64,000 nucleotides of DNA, from contig CAXIPT010000001.1 in the NCBI GenBank assembly GCA_964030475.1, positions 23,976,471-24,040,470 of the forward strand. Direction: 5' to 3'. Below are positions 58,544-64,000 of the stretch, piece by piece. The position numbers and the translations under genes are program-made. The notes beneath the pieces were generated by a model that saw nothing but the letters and a program-made list of their open reading frames with translations, ran no database searches and was not told the DNA's origin. Positions within the stretch are counted from its first letter, which is position 1. Each line of letters opens with the position of its first letter. Origin of the DNA: Tethya wilhelma (taxonomy: Eukaryota; Porifera; Demospongiae; Tethyida; Tethyidae).

Positions 58544-60267
58544 GTCATAGATTCTAACAGTCATAGCTATAATCCTTATTAATCTTATTATTACAGGGGA
58601 TGTTGATTTTGAAGGGGATAGTTTCACTCTCACTCTCTCCACTGATGTTAATGCCATGGCCTGCATTGATATCCTTATCAGAGAGGATTCTACTTTTGAA
58701 GATGTCGAGTTCTTCACTGTTGAACTGATGGTGGATGATGACTTTGGGGAGATCCAAGTAGGAGCTATATCAAATGCCACCATCTTCATTGATGATCAAG
58801 GTACGCAGTGAATAATATTCACTGCTTGTGTGTTAATATGAATGACCGACCACTTTCACATGTAGTGCTGCTTGGATTACGTAAAGTTGTTTGGGCAATT
58901 ATGATGTTGCTAAAAAAAGTTTTCCACACCTCTTGTATAAAACTCAGCTTCATTGTTACTAATATAGCAATTTTTGAAAATCAATAATTTATTTAAATTA
59001 AAACTCCTTACAAGTAACTCTATTAATGAAATTTTAACGTTTTATTGTTATTGTGTTTCTCTAACTCTTAGGTCCTGAAGTTCCCTCAGTGAATGACACA
59101 ATAGTTGGTGACCCTCTCCTCTCAGTGCCTCTCTCCCTGAGCTCAGTCCAAGGCCTCACACTAGACATGGACGACACTCCAGCTCTCTGTTTTGAAATCC
59201 ACGGAGATGCCGATCAACACTTTAATCTTCTCAGTGACAACTGTGTCTCCGTGAACGGCCATTATGAAGCCCTCAATGAGCACTGGAACATCATTGACAG
59301 GATAGGCATCCGTGCCATGGACAGTCGGGGAATGTGTCACAACATTGCTGTGGACGTGGATGGCTGCTCTGCTGTTTTGAATGGAAACCCATTGACTGAT
59401 AATTACAGGAGCAATGGCATCTCGGTGAGGAGGTACTCTTCTCACGTGCGTGTGAGTGTGCCCAACTGTAACAGCACTACCACGCTGGTGATGTACGTCA
59501 TCTGCCAACGAAACCTGACTGTGTGGGACCCACTGACTGAGCAGAACATCGTAGCCAATATGATCAAGTTTGTTATTGCTAGGGGAATCAACATCAATGA
59601 GAACGCTCATGGATTCCTGGGTAAGTATATAGATCAATTAGCATAAGCCTAGGCTGCTGTGAAGTATAGCATATACACCTACCCAACCACACCAGCATAC
59701 ATCTGAACATAATATGGTTTAGCAATTATGTGCAGGCATATAACAAATGTGTGTGTGTGTGTATGTGTGTGTGTGTGTGTATGTGTGTGTGTGCATGTGT
59801 CGATGATGTGTGTGTGCGTGTGTGTGTGTGTGCGCGTGTGCGCGTCTATGCATGTAAAGCAAGTCAAACTCTAAAATTAATTTTCTCATCTTCTTAAATT
59901 TACAACATACTTTGTATTTTCTTGTTTGATGTGTCGTTTAGGTCAATTCTGGAATGTTCCAATTCAAGTGGAGGAGTACACTGGTCCGTCCCTGGATGGA
60001 GACGACATTGATCGATACGTAATCACAGTCACACATCCTGATTCTTCAAGAGATCGCTCCTTCACTGGAATCCTCTACCCATTCAACTGGGAGTTCCAAG
60101 ATGGGCCTTGTTTCTACGTTGGAGACCAACAGGGAGGAGCCATCTATGAAGTGGAGGACCCTAACGACTCTGTAATTGAAGGAGACTACCAGGAGTATAG
60201 AGTAGACGGGCTCTTTGAGACTGACTACAAATATACACGGTTTGAGAATGGTCTTTGTGTACCTTAA
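24577..60267 (+). CDS. Giant Calx-beta array protein with ITIH C-terminal domain
   Basis: About 44 Calx-beta domains can be counted on this strand, followed by an ITIH_C domain and a TAA at 60265-60267. Each domain is split between an N-half exon (VTIGFE..Y.V.E) and a C-half exon (PDDY, then I.DNDG or I.DDDG with acidic Ca2+ ligands). Nearly every intron is phase 1. Most of the array is a four-exon cassette A-B-C-D encoding three domains (342 residues). The true 5' end is not visible; the array enters through a broken exon at the n at 24576. Calx-beta domains bind Ca2+ and are typical of extracellular adhesion and matrix proteins, including sponge aggregation factor components. Secretion is inferred, since no signal peptide is in view. 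The n joins at 24576, 29833, 51067, 52830 and 57499 damage the reading, so the gene model is composite and could cover more than one gene. Confidence 0.7.
25520..26834. other. Intron U1-U2 with nested insertion
   Basis: No exon. Outer inverted segments (CTTCATGTGGATTG near 25544 and its complement near 26748) and inner ones (GTGCATAATGA near 25583 and its complement near 26090) suggest nested transposon remnants. Confidence 0.45.
26835..28061 (+). CDS. Calx-beta unit U2
   Basis: A 26835-27311, B 27381-27578, C 27641-27781, D 27852-28061. All lengths are standard and frames are open. The B donor is GTCAG, weaker than the GTAAG of other units. Confidence 0.87.
28062..28987. other. Intron U2-U3, 5' part
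   Basis: AT-rich, no exon. The end (28736-28985) matches the sequence after the N gap at 19241-19480 (AAATAAGCCTAAACAAAAAC), so the gap-flanking contig is another copy of this intron. Confidence 0.55.
28988..29369. mobile_element. MITE, second copy of the 19480 family
   Basis: Inverted arms carry the same GTAGGAATGGG and AATTTCGGCACATGACTACT cores. It sits in the intron before unit U3. Confidence 0.75.
29427..30604 (+). CDS. Calx-beta unit U3 (exon A cut by n)
   Basis: A starts at 29427 and breaks at the n at 29833, just after GTVEVC. A MITE half-copy follows directly (29834-29927). B 29945-30142, C 30197-30337 and D 30395-30604 are intact. In the inverted twin M1 the A exon is complete, so the break looks like an assembly join inside a MITE-bearing intron. 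Confidence 0.8.
29834..29927. mobile_element. Half copy of the palindromic MITE
   Basis: It corresponds to the right arm of the element at 24325-24575 (CCATTCCATCTTGTTTG and TCTCATTACATTT), beginning at the n at 29833. Its left arm is missing. Confidence 0.8.
29918..31117 (+). repeat. Inverted duplicate of 19865-21064
   Basis: Plus-strand arm of the 1.2-kb inverted duplication. It includes exons B-D of U3 and the non-coding segment with a (TCTG)n tract at 30784-30808. Confidence 0.85.
31118..32056. other. Intron U3-U4
   Basis: No exon. Bases about 31490-32050 are homologous to 39360-39942, the intron between U7 and U8 (shared GCATTCTGTCATGTAA and GTCTTAGATTTATTGTCACA-like segments). Confidence 0.6.
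32057..33272 (+). CDS. Calx-beta unit U4
   Basis: A 32057-32533 (ends SAM rather than SAI), B 32603-32800, C 32855-32995, D 33063-33272. Standard lengths, open frames. Confidence 0.87.
33273..33873. other. Intron U4-U5
   Basis: AT-rich with GCCAAAATTTG-type segments, related to the intron family at 37217 and 41161. No exon. Confidence 0.45.
33874..35089 (+). CDS. Calx-beta unit U5
   Basis: A 33874-34350, B 34423-34620, C 34678-34818, D 34880-35089. Standard lengths and open frames. Confidence 0.87.
35090..35999. other. Intron U5-U6 with GA microsatellite and MITE remnant
   Basis: A (GA)n tract of about 50 bases at 35303-35353 and a diverged copy of the 19480-type MITE at about 35565-35940. 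No exon. Confidence 0.55.
36000..37216 (+). CDS. Calx-beta unit U6
   Basis: A 36000-36476, B 36546-36743, C 36804-36944, D 37007-37216. Standard lengths and open frames. The A exon has Asp for Glu in LVDGTLER. Confidence 0.87.
37217..38038. other. Intron U6-U7
   Basis: Closely related to the U8-U9 intron (41161-41789) and, inverted, to 21569-22222. No exon. Confidence 0.6.
38039..39244 (+). CDS. Calx-beta unit U7
   Basis: A 38039-38515, B 38573-38770, C 38824-38964 (RITTMDG in place of RIATMDG), D 39035-39244. Standard lengths. Confidence 0.87.
39245..39942. other. Intron U7-U8
   Basis: Homologous to the U3-U4 intron, with a truncated piece of the 19480-type MITE near 39275-39355. No exon. 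Confidence 0.55.
39943..41160 (+). CDS. Calx-beta unit U8
   Basis: A 39943-40419, B 40487-40684, C 40741-40881, D 40951-41160. Standard lengths. D has PEDY in place of PDDY. Confidence 0.87.
41161..41789. other. Intron U8-U9
   Basis: Closely related to 37217-38038. No exon. Confidence 0.6.
41790..43011 (+). CDS. Calx-beta unit U9
   Basis: A 41790-42266, B 42337-42534, C 42593-42733, D 42802-43011. Standard lengths. The n at 42322 lies in the A-B intron and does not affect coding. Confidence 0.87.
43012..44026. other. Intron after U9 with nested element
   Basis: Holds a T-rich tract near 43143 and the inverted-repeat element at 43296-43800. No exon. Confidence 0.5.
43296..43800. mobile_element. 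Small element with perfect 16-bp terminal inverted repeats
   Basis: GGGCGAGCCTGAGCGA at 43296-43311 is exactly inverted at 43785-43800. The interior holds a short minisatellite (CAGTCAGCTMAGCC-type units, 43553-43638). Probably a non-autonomous transposon. Confidence 0.6.
44027..44250 (+). CDS. Truncated Calx-beta exon A'
   Basis: A normal A exon start that ends after DIPIE, inside the first domain. It is followed by a pyrimidine-rich stretch and AG. With donor GAA|GTCTCT and acceptor at 44278-44279 the frame can be kept (phase 0). This would make a chimeric junction into the divergent Calx-beta block. Confidence 0.55.
44280..47922 (+). CDS. Divergent block of five Calx-beta domains
   Basis: Ten exons, five N-half/C-half pairs: 44280-44433 with 44693-44911; 45273-45425 with 45720-45962; 46179-46334 with 46408-46638; 46823-46972 with 47168-47392; 47460-47612 with 47698-47922. 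N-halves share VGFE, EP, VCxxV and TPGTAT; C-halves share a RSCL or RTCLx motif and ENDxxFE- or EDL-type acidic segments. They do not belong to the A-D cassette and are far less alike, so they represent an older part of the protein. All frames are open and introns are phase 1, apart from the junction into the first. Confidence 0.82.
44637..44690. repeat. CA microsatellite next to a splice acceptor
   Basis: (CA)n of about 45 bases ends at the CCAG acceptor of the exon at 44693, so it occupies the position of the polypyrimidine tract. Confidence 0.85.
47987..48992 (+). CDS. Calx-beta unit U10 (short A, B, C, D)
   Basis: A2 47987-48127 carries only the second part of the A exon (the N-half of domain 2) with its own acceptor. 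B 48330-48527, C 48584-48724 and D 48783-48992 are standard. This two-domain unit may show the ancestral exon before fusion of the A exon. Confidence 0.85.
48993..49482. other. Intron U10-U11
   Basis: Homologue, in opposite orientation, of 23434-24098. No exon. Confidence 0.6.
49483..50998 (+). CDS. Calx-beta unit U11 (A and B only)
   Basis: A 49483-49959 and B 50801-50998, separated by an unusually long 841-base intron. The C exon begins (CTGTC at 51062-51066) but is cut by the n at 51067, and no D exon follows. Confidence 0.85.
49960..50800. other. Expanded A-B intron of U11
   Basis: 841 bases where other units have 50-225. Probably an insertion. No coding similarity was seen. Confidence 0.4.
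51067..51491. other. Contig join and intron before U12
   Basis: Starts at the n at 51067. Contains a T-rich tract and the tRNA-like segment at 51297. No exon. Confidence 0.5.
51297..51373 (+). repeat. tRNA-derived SINE-like segment
   Basis: It has a pol III A-box (TGGCTTAGTGGTAAGAGC) and B-box (GAGTTCGATTCCC). A foldable anticodon arm, CCTGA-CTAGCAA-TCGGG, places AGC at the anticodon. The acceptor stem does not pair and the T stem has a mismatch, so it is not a functional tRNA. Confidence 0.55.
51492..53150 (+). CDS. Calx-beta unit U12 (D interrupted)
   Basis: A 51492-51968, B 52193-52390 and C 52447-52587 are intact. D starts at 52648 and stops at the n at 52830. The missing D tail (EATLVIGDDDG) resumes at 53120 after a second n, so 288 bases of GT-rich foreign sequence sit inside one exon. 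Confidence 0.8.
53220..53963 (+). CDS. Calx-beta unit U13 (A and B)
   Basis: A 53220-53696 ends TAN with donor GTAAGA; B 53766-53963 has the weak donor GTTAGT. This is the last recognisable cassette copy; downstream exons are divergent. Confidence 0.83.
54034..56353 (+). CDS. Divergent C-proximal Calx-beta exons
   Basis: Exon pairs 54034-54174 with 54248-54448, 54792-54932 with 55345-55539, and 55613-55732 with 56123-56353. Each pair makes one Calx-beta domain (EVVIGFN and ILDDDG; GVTIGLE and IVDNDG; a shortened third pair with VLDDDG). All are phase 1 and open. The second pair resembles cassette exon A in wording (EVCAVIIEGTL, DIPIEDD) and may be close to the source of the amplified units. 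Confidence 0.82.
56412..57274 (+). CDS. Calx-beta exons, first copy of a tandem duplicate
   Basis: Exons 56412-56558 (VEVELEEPTIDVNESDATV), 56734-56931 (IIDDDG end) and 57137-57274 (VTTELTQSVV). One full domain and the N-half of the next. All are phase 1. Confidence 0.8.
57443..57498. repeat. CA microsatellite at the contig join
   Basis: (CA)n running into the n at 57499. A second (CA)n lies at the equivalent place in the duplicate (58501-58541). Confidence 0.9.
57500..58489 (+). CDS. Calx-beta exons, second copy of the tandem duplicate
   Basis: After the n at 57499 the end of the 56123-type exon reappears (57500-57518). Exons 57579-57725, 57901-58098 and 58352-58489 then follow, nearly identical to 56412-57274 including introns. 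This may be allelic sequence assembled in tandem. Confidence 0.75.
58597..58800 (+). CDS. Last Calx-beta C-half exon
   Basis: 204 nt, phase 1, encoding DVDFEGDSF to IFIDDQG. It completes the domain begun by the 58352-58489 (or 57137-57274) exon and precedes the ITIH_C exons. Confidence 0.8.
59072..60267 (+). CDS. ITIH C-terminal domain exons and stop
   Basis: Exons 59072-59620 and 59942-60267 (stop TAA) encode about 291 residues. They match the C-terminal domain of inter-alpha-trypsin inhibitor heavy chains: GDPLLSVPLSL near the start (GDPHFIVPLPL in the vertebrate family), CFEIHGDADQHFNLLSD, VSVNGHYE, NAHGFLGQFW, PCFYVGDQQGG and VIEGDYQEYRVDGLF. In vertebrates this region follows the VWA domain and is cleaved when heavy chains are linked to hyaluronan. 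Here it follows Calx-beta repeats. The usual Asp-Pro-His at the start reads Asp-Pro-Leu, so the DPH autocleavage signal appears to be missing. Confidence 0.82.
59749..59845. repeat. GT microsatellite
   Basis: Interrupted (GT)n in the intron between the two ITIH_C exons. Confidence 0.85.
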
Positions 60268-60523
60268 GTTGTATGTATAGTCGCTGTCATGACTGACCAT
60301 GCAGTTTTATATAGTGCATGCTTTAGAAGGTTTGTTACTCTAGCAATTATATATTAGTTAATGAGATAATAAAAATATTTAGTATAAACACATACATTGT
60401 CAATAAGATGTGGAAAATTCTGAGTCTAGATACTACTTTACTAGTTTAATAATAATGTAATACTGAAAGAACAACAATTCATGCATGCATTCTATTCAGC
60501 ATATTATTATCATGTTTAGTAGC
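60268..60523. terminator. Convergent 3' region with poly(A) signal
   Basis: 256 bases separate the stop codons of the Calx-beta/ITIH gene (plus) and the TRIM/NHL gene (minus). AATAAA at 60368-60373 fits polyadenylation of the plus-strand gene. This is motif evidence only. Confidence 0.45.
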
Positions 60524-63500
60524 TCAGAATATTTGGATTCGGCCATTGTTTCTGTCACACACTAAAAGAGAGTCATTCTTGTCAACGTGTAGTCCATGAG
60601 GTAGACTGAATTGTCCCTCAGCTTTTCCGTTACCACCAAATGATGTAACATATTCTCCTTCAGCAGTGAACACACTGATACAATTTGTTTTGTGTTGACT
60701 CACGTACACAGTATCATTAGAGTCTATGGCTATACCATATGGGTTATGCTGTTCCTTTGATAGCACTTTTAAGAATGCTCCATGTTGATTGAATATCTGT
60801 ACACGATGATTAAAGTAATCTGTAACAAAAATGTCACCTTTGCTATTGAATGCAATATCCATTGGATTATCAAATTCTCCATTCCCTGTTCCCTTTCTGC
60901 CAAAGGTACTGTGAATAGTTAGGTCACCGTTGAGAATTTGTATGCGATGATTTAATCCATCACAAACATATAGTTTCTGGTTGTTTGAATTAAAAGTGAC
61001 TCCTGTTGGATGTTTGAATTGTAGTGAACCAGCAGATCTAGTACGTCGAATGAAATCACCATTAGATTTTACAGTGATCATCTCAATACTATCATTGTTG
61101 TAATCCACTACATAAATGTTATCTAGATTGTCAACTGTAACTCCTCTATAGGTTTGAATTCGAAATGTCCTTTATAATTACCTGAGTATGTCATTAACTT
61201 CTTCTGATTAGGACTGAACATAGTGACAGAATGAGAACTGTTATCTGTTACTATGATCTGATTACGACTGTTAACTGTAATAAAGCATGGCTCAAATTTC
61301 AGCAGTATTCCAATCACTGTGACTGGTCGTTTAAGACTCTGTGGTGATGACATAACTGCAATGGTGAATGGACTGCCCTGTATGTCTGTTCCATTAATTT
61401 TGATACTGAGCTGGTGCTTTCCTCTCTTTGTAGGCTGGTAGGTGATCTTGCAGCTAGTCTTTTCTTGCTTGTAAACACTGCATTGTAGAGTGGACTTGCT
61501 CTTGCAGTGGACCAATTCAGCAGTAAGGTTGATTCGATGAGTGTCCTCCCTGTTACTGATATCATGTGTTGTCAGTTGAGCTTCAATGTCATCCTCAATC
61601 CAACAGGGATCAGAATCAGTATCCAACAAGACAACTTGACACTCTGAGAGTTTGTCCTTTTCAGCTACTGTAAGACCAGGACCAGAGGCAGAGGTCATTT
61701 TAGGCTGTGGAAACAGATCAGTATACAGAATAATTTAATATTTTATAAACTCTATAGGATTCCATTAATCCATGGCTAATTCCTCTTATACTTAGCCACA
61801 AAAACTGGTCATAATAAAGTATGAAACACTGTATAAATGATTATACCTGAATTTTATCGTACAGTCGATCACATACTTATGCATTGATCAAAATTATTAA
61901 TCTATAGACTGGTACTGACAGCTACGTAAATACATACATTAGGAGAACTAGAGTACATCACATTGAGAGTTCTTGAAGGGAGAGGGGTGCCATTTACTGT
62001 CACCTGAATCTCACAATCACCAGCTCTTGTGGGAATGAAACTCACTACATACTCTCCAGGGTTACCCTTCACTGGTTTGGAGAATGTGCCAGCAACGTTA
62101 ACAATTGAGTCATCAGCTAGTAGAGTCAGTTTGGTGTCAATATGGTGGTTGCCACTATACATGGGTCACCATCTTCATCAAAGAGACAGACTCGGAGGTG
62201 GGATGGGGTGTGCTTCTCTAACTTCTCCTGAGGTAAACTCACTGTACACTTGGAGAGATCAGGCTGAAATGAAGGAAAGAATGCAATTAACTCAAGTGAG
62301 TCATTGAAACTATTATGCATGGTTCTTACTATTGATGACTTGTAGATTTGGAGATGCTCTTGAGCTTTCTTGAGTTTGAATTGACTTAACCATTTTGCAT
62401 CTCTAGCATCACTGAGCTGTTGCTGAAGACGAAACACCTTCATGTGGAGTGATAACTTTTGATTATCCACAGTTAGTGGCTCATATTGAAGTTTATCCAG
62501 CTTGGTCTTGTTTTCTTTAATGGCTTGTGAGAGTTGACGGATTTGATTATCTTTGATGGCTAGATCTTGAGTTTGTATTTCAATCTCTTTTCTTTTGAGC
62601 TCTTCTTCTTGTTTGGCTTGCTCCAACTGGAGCTGTATAAATGGATTATATCAATACCTTCACTTCTTCAAGGCGTTTTTCACTGGCTATAGAATATGCA
62701 GTTGACTCAATCAGCCTCTGGTTTATCTCTTGTTGCTGTTCACTAAAGGATCCCTTTAGTGTCTCCACTTCTTCTCGGAGTTGTTTCACTAAAGCTACTT
62801 TCTCCTCAACGTCTGCTACTTTTTCTTCCAGTTCCCTTTCCTTATGTGCAAGTTGTTCTCGAGTCATGGCCAGTTGGTTTTTCTTTTCTGCAAGCTGTCT
62901 TTGAAGCTCTTTGATTTTATTGTGATGCTTGCTCTTCATTCGTTCAAATGTTTCATGCCAAGTGCTTTTCATTTTCTGCTGCGACTGTTTGAGGCACTCA
63001 CTTTCTTCACGTTCAAATTTAAGTTCAGTTTCAAGCAATTCAATATCATCTTGAAAGGAGCTGTTTTGTACCTGCAATTCTAACAGTTTTGCATTCAGGT
63101 CCGTTTCAATGCTTTTGATCAGCTTATCTCGTGAGTGTAAGGCTACATCCAGATCAAATTGCTTGCATGATAGTTGACGCTCAGTAGATTGACCAAGTGT
63201 ATCTGCATTCTATGAATACAGCATATTCTCACTATAGTATCCACTATGACATGTCATTATATGCAGAACCTGGTATAAGACCACATTAAATTTTGTAATT
63301 AAGCTGCATGTGGACACTTATCAACTGATAGAATAATATTATGATAGTATATATGTAGCATCACTCCCAGGCTCTCTCTAGCTCCTTTTCTTAATGCATT
63401 GTACATTTCCACCTCACCCAAAGGAATATAATTGGCATATTATAGTGGGAAAGTTTCACTGTTTCGAATTTTGTGGCATTATGGTCATTTCAGCAAGAAT

Positions 63501-64000
63501 CTAAAATACTTACTGTTTAGTAAAATGTCGATCATTACAAACTATATATAAGCCTATATAATTATATAGTTACAAAATAAATGCATTTAAATTTTCACAT
63601 TTTTTTCATAATTAGATACAATCCTCCAGCAAGTACACATCTTCCAATATTCACAATATTAATTATTGTGATCATGAAAATCACGAAATCCCCCAATATA
63701 GTATGTATAATTATGTATAGTAGACATCTTAGGTTTTAATTATTAAAAAGAAAATAGTAAGTATATATGTGCTCTAGGTTCTTTTGACCATTATTTGATC
63801 AACATAGTGCAGATAAGACTTACAGAGGAGGCTGCAGTACTAGGTAATTCAGAGAATGTGACACCTATAAGCGAAGAAACGCAACATATTGTATATGAGA
63901 TCAGAGTTTACAAAATTTAATGTATTAATGTTTTGGACTTACCATACTTCTTTGCAATGTTCTCAGCAAGTACACATCTTCCAATATTCACAAGGGATCT
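60524..64000 (-). pseudogene. TRIM-like coiled-coil, filamin and NHL protein, frameshifted, 5' end off window
   Basis: Exons in coding order: 63943-64000 onward, 63824-63864, 62658-63209, 62330-62632, 61938-62263 and 60524-61704. The first give RSLVNIGRCVLAENIAKKYG, then a long coiled coil, filamin-type repeats (LRVCLFDEDGDP and INLTAEL..ITYQPTKRGKHQLSI) and NHL repeats (GVTFNSNNQKLYVCDGLNHRIQIL, DIAFNSKGDIFVTDYFNHRVQIF). This is the TRIM71/TRIM2-like order, where the propeller binds RNA or protein partners and a RING or B-box (not in view) gives E3 activity. Two one-base frameshifts are seen: near 62163-62170 (after DEDGDP) and near 61141-61150 (KP..RGVTVDN). They could be real lesions or draft errors, since the rest of the frame is well preserved. 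Confidence 0.72.

Noticed and set aside
59072..60267. Wreath domain of sponge aggregation factors
   Set aside because: I cannot recall that domain well enough to align it. The ITIH_C motifs (GDP.., VNG, HGFLGQF, DGxYxxY-like) are a direct match.

Overview
The window reads as metazoan nuclear DNA, most likely from a demosponge (Amphimedon-like). It is AT-rich, with short GT-AG introns, many MITEs and CA/GT microsatellites, long phase-1 arrays of Calx-beta exons, and genes of TRIM/NHL, RecQ-like and USP/ULP type. The species is an inference; the eukaryotic gene structure is seen directly. The sequence is a draft scaffold. There is one 475-base gap (18766-19240) and nine single n bases (3634, 16989, 24576, 29833, 42322, 51067, 52830, 53119, 57499). 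Most of these sit at repeats or cut exons, so they look like contig joins.

Layout. (1) 375-3139, minus: the 5' end of a secreted protein (signal peptide, Cys-rich module, Calx-beta-like module) that runs off the left edge. (2) 3635-9162, minus: a 17-exon gene encoding a ubiquitin-specific protease domain joined in phase to a ULP1/SENP protease domain. It is followed on the same strand by a frameshifted MULE-type transposase with a proline-rich leader. The splice phases allow all three parts to be one transposon gene. (3) 11561-16988: a DNA transposon with terminal inverted repeats over 500 bp. Each TIR carries the same short leader exon. The right TIR starts a three-exon, 1080-residue DDE-type protein; the left TIR starts a 73-residue coiled-coil protein. 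The two genes converge. (4) 17290-17794: a broken RecQ-like helicase. (5) 20378-24308 on minus and 24577-60267 on plus: a very large Calx-beta array built from a four-exon cassette (477, 198, 141 and 210 nt, all phase 1) that encodes three domains per unit. It is interrupted by a block of older, divergent Calx-beta exons and ends in divergent Calx-beta domains plus an ITIH C-terminal domain. The minus block is an inverted piece of the same array, and its junctions coincide with a palindromic MITE and n joins. (6) 60524-64000, minus: a TRIM-like gene (coiled coil, filamin repeats, NHL propeller) with two apparent frameshifts, convergent with the Calx-beta gene.

How parts relate. The Calx-beta/ITIH protein is inferred to be a large secreted Ca2+-binding matrix or adhesion protein. 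Its symmetric phase-1 exons explain how units could multiply without breaking the frame. The two transposon systems carry the most unusual gene content: one pairs ubiquitin and SUMO-type proteases with a transposase, and the other uses its TIRs as duplicated first exons for two different proteins.
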